Source of the DNA: Zhengitettix transpicula
Lineage: Eukaryota; Arthropoda; Insecta; Orthoptera; Tetrigidae
Direction of reading: 5' to 3'
Assembly: GCA_037074705.1 (NCBI GenBank)
Contig: CM073595.1
Span: forward strand, 71,782,139-71,846,138
Length of the DNA stretch: 64,000 nt
The notes under the pieces are model-generated. The model saw only the letters and a list, made by a program, of their open reading frames with translations. It made no database searches and was not told the DNA's origin. The translations under genes were made by a program, and so were the position numbers. Positions within the stretch are counted from its first letter, which is position 1. Every line of letters starts with the position of its first letter. Positions 52,490-64,000 of the stretch are shown one piece after another.

Positions 52490-52617
52490 ATTTTAAATAC
52501 AACAGAATGAAACTTCATTCTCAATTCTACATGCTCTTCACTTATATCAGTCAGCTTTTCTTGAGACCCACCAGATGTAATAGCCACAAGTTGTGCTTCT
52601 TTGTCTTCATGATGAAC
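52490..52617 (-). CDS. Possible exon of an unidentified - strand gene
   Basis: After an acceptor (aatcatag|GTTCATCATG) a phase-0 frame reads VHHEDKEAQLVAITSGGSQE, then KLTDISEEHVELRMKFHSVV and a stop near 52450. The composition is hydrophilic and coiled-coil-like, unlike surrounding AT-rich DNA. AATAAA on the - strand (about 52455) could end a transcript. It does not resemble the missing N-terminus of the M20 gene. A donor-like gtgaag inside (after DI) is an alternative end. Confidence 0.35.
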
Positions 52618-52882
52618 CTATGATTAATAGAAAACAAATGTATAGCAATAATAGTAAGGGCTGCCAAGAAGTTTAGCAACATTATCAGACAAATATTTTA
52701 CCTTCATGTACATCTGTAAATTGCTTTAACTTAAATACAGTTTTCTGCATTTATTTTAATTGCCACTCACCCAATTATATAATTACACAATTCTTTGCAA
52801 ATAATTTTTTATACAATTCTATATTAAACCCATTATTTCTCAACTATAAACCATATTTCAACTGAGAAATAATAATGCAATA

Positions 52883-52905
52883 TTAATATTAATATTAATA
52901 TTAAG
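52883..52905. repeat. (TATTAA)n short tandem repeat
   Basis: About four perfect units, visible directly. Confidence 0.8.
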
Positions 52906-52964
52906 GTGCCATAATTACAATAAAATAAGGCTTTATTCCCGTCACGGATATATATATATATATA

Positions 52965-53135
52965 TATAGTACGGTGTAGCCATAGGGAACCGAAGGAAGT
53001 TCTTCAAATTTTTGGAACTTCCTTCGGTTTCCTATGGCTACACCGGACTTCATTTTCAGATAAGACACAAGCTATCTCTTTTTCCTTTCCATACCAATAA
53101 CGCAATTATTTTTGATAATGTCTCCTTACTAATAT
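52965..53135. repeat. Foldback element copy FB-6
   Basis: Starts at a (TA)n run with gtacggtgtagccataggga, is mirrored by tcctatggctacaccggact, and ends tttgataatgtctccttact, the shared terminus. A short (GT)n follows at 53140-53158. Confidence 0.7.
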
Positions 53136-53199
53136 ATACATGTGTGTGTGTGTGTGTGCCTCCAGCACGTAGTTCAGACCTTCCTTCCTGACAAAGAGG

Positions 53200-53490
53200 G
53201 CTTAGACCCTTGAAAATTTGCATTCCTCAGCCCGACTGGACCAGCTATTAATTTCAGGTAAGTCAACTATGTTATCTCTCTTTTCTTACCAAATATGTTA
53301 TTTAACTTAGCCTTGTCACATTTTGCTAAGTTGTTTATATATATATATGCGATATTCATATGGAAAGGAAAGAGAGATAGCTTGTGGCTTACCTGAAAGT
53401 GAAGTACGGTGTAGTTATAGGGAACCAAAGGTTATTCTTCAAATTTTCGGAGGCTCTCAACCTCCTTCTTCAGGAAGGAGTGTTACATCA
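53200..53490. repeat. Foldback element fragments FB-7
   Basis: 53345-53490 carries atggaaaggaaagagagata, gaagtacggtgtagttatag and ttttcggaggctctcaacct in the family's order. 53200-53330 is a diverged relative (tgaaaatttgcattcctcag.., tatctctcttttcttacc). Both lie immediately left of the giant TG array. Confidence 0.6.
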
Positions 53491-53637
53491 TTTCATGAAT
53501 AAAATCATTTTATACAGTTAATTTTTTTAAAATGTTTTGTAATATATACAATATATATATATATATATATATATAATTATTTTAAAACCTGAGCGAGAAA
53601 TATTTTTATTTTTTCCCCAAATTTATATATATATGTA

Positions 53638-59715
<6,078 letters not shown>

Positions 59716-59759
59716 CACATATGTTATATCCTGATACAAATATCAAATGATGATATAAA

Positions 59760-60760
59760 ATTAATATTTGGAACAAGCCATGTGTGATGGTAAAATTGTA
59801 TGTAGGGTGGAGAAGTATATTTTTGCAAGTCATTGAAATGCTGCCCCTTAAATATTTTCTTTAAAATGATTGTGATTTTAAAAAAATTATTACTTATACT
59901 GTATGAATACCATTTTTGTTCTTAAAATATAAACTTTTTTAACTATGATTTATTAGTACTGAGTAGCTGAAATTTAATTTGATTTCGCTTCTTATACTGT
60001 CCTTGTAGGTGCAACCTCTCTGTTATAGCATGGCATGGACATGACTGTATGTGCTAAGCTGCAGTGAGCACAGAAATGAGGCAGTTTGCTATGCTTTACG
60101 GGTTGTGTAGAAGGTGAAGCAGAATACTATGCATGCACATTTATTATTTCAGACAGATATTCTGTGCTGAGGAAGAGATATCCAGCTGGCTGCATTAGCA
60201 GGAGTGAGGGCTCACAAGGTGGGCAGTCTTCAAAATTAAAGCAGAGGGTCACACTGTTGAAATACAATTATTATAAAGGTTCTTAAAATTAAGAAAAAAA
60301 TAATTTTTCCTAAATTTATTATTTGTTGTAGAACGAGCACATATGTACTAGTTGCCACTGTTCATAACTATCATGAATACAGAAAAGCAAATTTGAATAT
60401 ATTTAACTATCTTTTATCTGGCATAGATATTGTTCCAAGAACATGGAGTGAGGAGCTGAGAATAAGTTCCAGACTGTTCAAGAGATCAAAAGGAAAATCA
60501 GGTACACGGCTTTATAACTGGATAACCACACTGCAATAATTATAGAACATTTTACTGTATTTTTAATCATTTTTATGGTGTTTATATTAACGTTTAAAGT
60601 TGTTTTAGGTCAATTTGGCAGCAAGTAGCAGCTACCAGATGGAATCTACCTACTAACAACTCAAGGAAGGACAAAGCCCCAAAAATAAAACAACCTCATG
60701 GAAGCCACCTTCAACCCAAGTCATCTAACTCTCTTACCTATCATAATCAATTGTCAAACA
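59760..60760. other. No gene assigned
   Basis: On the - strand near 60250-60120 a stretch reads SVTLCFNFEDCPPCEPSLLL, which is open and not AT-skewed. It may be a mobile-element fragment. No motif identifies it. Confidence 0.25.
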
Positions 60761-60779
60761 ATCCTGTGGTTGATATAAA

Positions 60780-61020
60780 TGGGAAAGAGGGTGGGGTATA
60801 GATGACTTCCTGAGTGGAATTGCTCACCATCTTGGAAAGAATGTATAATTCATATTTTCAGAGGTGTTATCCTCCTTCCTCAGTTAACAAAAGACGCAGG
60901 AAGAGATTCTTCTGTCTCCTGAAGAAGCAGGATAAAAACATCCAATAGTGTGAAATACATATTCTGATCAACAAGGCGAGTGATCTTTACTTTCAGGCAA
61001 GGCGTGTATATTCCTCTCTC
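60780..61020. repeat. Distant foldback-family relative
   Basis: ttttcagaggtgttatcctc, then ttcctcagttaac, and opposite tcctgaagaagcaggataaa, ending in tattcctctctcactgttg. This is the same plan of nested inverted arms as the FB copies but strongly diverged. Confidence 0.35.
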
Positions 61021-61029
61021 ACTGTTGTT

Positions 61030-62820
61030 ATTGTGATAAAATAAAAGTATTCTCAATATATTAACACTTACAATACAATTTTTAAAAATTTGTTAAAAAT
61101 CAATATCAAATTAATAATTTATCATGATACACAGTTATTTTTTTAAAATGTTTTGTAATAATATTAATCTGTAACATATTTGATAACAACCATTGAATTT
61201 TTTCACATAAAATGAACTGTATATTAAATAACTTAAGTTTGTACTGCAAATGGATATGATGTGACATCAAAAGCTACTGATAACATTTTAATGTAACATT
61301 TAGAATGTTGGAACCACACAGGAGAATACAGTTCTGTTGCCTCTGAGTAAATCTAAATTGGGTTACGCTATTTAAAGGCAAGTGCTGAAAGCAGGTAGGT
61401 GGTCAAATCCCAAGGAATACAAAGAATGGAGCTAAACAGATTAAATAAATCAAGTCTACAAAGTGGAGAGAAGGAAACGCAAAAGTGGAAGAGAACTCAC
61501 TCTATTTATTTTAACAATTGCTGATTGGTGATCACACATGAGGGGTTTATCTGCCAGAACAATAATATTAATTTCTCAATAATATAAAACTGCACTATGA
61601 CACTGTCAGATATTAAAAGTGATTAGCAAAACCGACAGTGACTATAATTTCCTCAAACCGAAATTATGTGGCTAGATGCATTTCTGGTGTTTGACAAATT
61701 CCAACTTGTCACAGGGGGATTCTTTCTACCTCTGTAACAGTCTTATGCAAAAGTTGAGACTTTGACACTTTCTTAAAAAATTTAATACTATAGTCAGTTA
61801 TTTTATAAATTGAAAGCCATTTACAACATTAACATATTTTTGGGAAAAAATGTAAGCTATGAATAGCAAAAAAGGAATTACCATATTATTTTTTGAACTG
61901 TACTTAGAATATCCAAAACACTGTTAACAATAAACACTTCTTTTTTAAAAATATGGGATTCAAAACCATTAATCAAAATATAACAAATATTTCCTCTTTA
62001 TATTTGCAATTTTTTTATTGCTTTTGGGTTTTAACTGAGTTTAGTTTTATAATGACATGTGATTAATTCTGGACTTAAACAATAAAACTAAATGCTATTG
62101 GTTTCTAATTTCATCTAAAAGTTTCCAGATAAAATCAGATTCAGTGATCAAACAAATATTTCTGCAGTCTTCAGGCAAAGTTACATTGTTAACAAATGTA
62201 ATTGTAGGAAAATAGAAATCATGGTCTTCTGAGTTGATAAGTTAAGTAGATTTATAATGATGACAAATTAATAAGTGGAACCAGAGATGATTCAAATTTT
62301 CACAATGTAAAAGCTTTTAAGTTTTCGCCATTTTAAAAGTTCATAAACATGGTAGTATCAATCAATAAAATGTTTTATAATTATATTTTAGTTTAAATAA
62401 TACAGGTGACATTATTCGCTTTAGCACAGATCTTGATGCCTAAATACTGCCCAAAAACAAATATTGTAGATGTCTTCATGATTGTGATGATATATTGTCT
62501 ATATAAAAAAAACACTTTATTTAACAACATTGAAAGAGTCGTACCTTGTATCAATTACTTTGATTGCAGGTGACAGACATAGGCAAATTAAAGATTATGG
62601 TTGAAATTAATAGAAATGAAATGACACATTCAGAAAAATGAAGTGTAAAATAAGGGATAACAGGAAATAATGGAAGTCGTAAGAAAGAAAGAACAGAAAT
62701 TCTTGATTCATGTTAATTCCTAGATCTGCATCTAATACAGTTTACTGATACTGAATTTACTAACCTATAACCATCACCTAAAATAAAAAATATTGTAAAA
62801 TTCAACCAACAACACTTTTA
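61030..62820. other. No gene recognised
   Basis: AT-rich, short frames only. The sequence at 61131-61160 nearly repeats the one at 53514-53544. Confidence 0.4.
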
Positions 62821-62829
62821 TTGAAACCA

Positions 62830-63314
62830 TTTATGGGTTTTTTGGCAAATGAGTTATCAATATTCTGCATTGGGCACATTGCATTCCAAAGTGTAAGCAG
62901 ACAATTTTGTTTGTTCACTCTGAGCATTTTCAATCCTATAAAAATTGTTGTCAATGTACATTTGTGCACCTAATATAGTGTGATAATGTCCAAGACAACC
63001 TCAACTCTAGTTTGAAGTAGTGTTGTTGTTCCATGAATTTCCTTATTTTTCAAAGCATGAAATATAACGATGTGCCAATGCATTCCCAAAATTACAGTTA
63101 AACTTGTTTGGCCACTTATATATTTTGATGACGTTATAAATATTCCAGCTCAGAATGTATTTTCCTTGGCCAGTGCAGCTATTTTCTCAATGTCTAGATT
63201 GTTTGTCATCCTGACATATTCTGCAACAGCAGACAAGTTGAACTGGTATAAGCAAATATACCTTTCATTTTCCTTTAATTGTGTGAGTATAGATCTGGCC
63301 ATTTTCCCTAAATA
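62830..63314 (-). pseudogene. Coding-like relic of about 160 codons, family unknown
   Basis: From an acceptor-like tttatttag|GG at 63314 the - strand encodes MARSILTQLKENERYICLYQ, then FNLSAVAEYVRMTNNLDIEK, a TGA, AGIFITSSKYISGQTSLTVI and TTTLLQTRVEVVLDIITLY. A TAG or +1 shift follows, then GAQMYIDNNFYRIENAQSEQ. Two breaks in an otherwise protein-like frame suggest a processed pseudogene or transposon relic. The opposite-strand frame at 63070-63315 is its shadow. Confidence 0.4.
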
Positions 63315-63835
63315 AACTTATTTGTAATTTATGGAATACTGTAAATAATTTTTGTAAGCAACTTGTCTTTCCTGTCCTTCATATATTTGTTCTGATAAAC
63401 AAACCAACTACAAGTATTTATCTGTTTCATGGATAAAGAAACTTATAAATCACTATATCTTATTGACTGGCATAAACATTATGGAAGACTCAGCAAAATA
63501 TATAACACTGTGATATAGCAGGAATACAGTAGAAATTTCTTTCAATAAACCCATGATTTATCAAGACAAACTTTCAATATTTGTAAGATAAACAAGGCTA
63601 TTATATTCCACATATCCATTGTAAATAGGGTGCAAATAACCTAAAATTGCTTAATTATGATTTCAGAGTTCATAATACAAAACAACATAGTAAAATTCAT
63701 GGTGCGTGGTGAGTTCTGACAAAAAAAAAAAGTAGTTAAATGGGCCCTATATTGGCAGAAACTTTTGTCTGGATATCATAGTAAACAAGTTTAAGGGTGA
63801 AAAATGAATATATAAGTATGGACAGAAAACCATAC

Positions 63836-63975
63836 CTGAATACTTTTGAGTAAAAGCACACAAAAATGAGATGTGGGTGCACATAACAGCAAACTTGTAA
63901 CTCCTTCTGCAGTTGGAAATCATTTGTCTGGTTCCAATGAATGTTCTGACATGCAGATGCAAACAAACTGTACTC
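63836..63975 (-). CDS. Candidate internal exon of a - strand gene extending beyond the window
   Basis: A 140-nt segment with clean borders (cactgtttcag|GAG and TTCAG|gtatgg). It is open in frame for 46 codons plus two bases: EYSLFASACQNIHWNQTNDF, QLQKELQVCCYVHPHLIFVC, FYSKVFR. It is cysteine- and aromatic-rich with no AT skew. Upstream exons would lie to the right of the window. No family was recognised and it does not match the PM20D1 N-terminus. Confidence 0.45.
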
Positions 63976-64000
63976 CTGAAACAGTGTAAGTCTGGCCTTT

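Noticed and set aside
52490..52617. N-terminal exon of the PM20D1-like gene
   Set aside because: The peptide lacks the family's N-terminal pattern, and its candidate splice phases do not clearly fit the next exon.

Overview
The window is eukaryotic. It is AT-rich, its genes are split by many introns with GT..AG borders, and it carries mariner, hAT, LINE and tRNA-derived SINE relics. The gene families and transposon types point to an insect, perhaps a large-genome polyneopteran such as a termite or cockroach; the lineage is an inference, not something the sequence proves.

Two genes can be read with confidence, and they converge tail to tail. On the + strand, 19750..33539 encodes a complete SNX9/18/33-type sorting nexin (SH3PX1): 12 coding exons, 553 residues, with SH3, acidic WDD, PX and BAR parts. 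On the - strand, 45928..39443 encodes the C-terminal 425 residues of a PM20D1-like M20 metallopeptidase in seven exons. Its N-terminal exon(s), which should carry the signal peptide, were not found in the window.

Layout. 1-19.7 kb is accessory DNA: two unexplained ORFs near 4 kb, an inverted pair of tRNA-derived SINEs (5.2-5.8 kb), two inverted mariner relics, one of them split by a small hairpin element (8.0-8.9 kb), and several unassigned - strand coding-like pieces at 11.7-15.1 kb, one of which looks like a signal-peptide exon. 19.7-33.8 kb is the sorting nexin gene, whose introns hold a second hairpin element, a LINE tail, a foldback element and a 179-bp duplication. 33.8-39.4 kb is AT-rich intergenic DNA. 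39.4-45.9 kb is the M20 gene. 46-64 kb is repeat-dominated: foldback elements inserted in TA tracts, a SINE, a hAT MITE, a LINE reverse-transcriptase relic, a DUF4817-type transposon, and a perfect 6,067-bp (TG)n array at 53642-59708. Possible - strand exons at 52.6 and 63.9 kb and a coding-like relic at 62.8-63.3 kb remain unassigned.

The two genes do not form a shared pathway as far as the sequence shows: one product shapes endocytic membrane, the other is a hydrolase. The most unusual features are the giant TG array and a family of short hairpin elements. Two of these elements have perfect 13-bp target-site duplications, and all share a hammerhead-like fold with compensatory changes in stem II.
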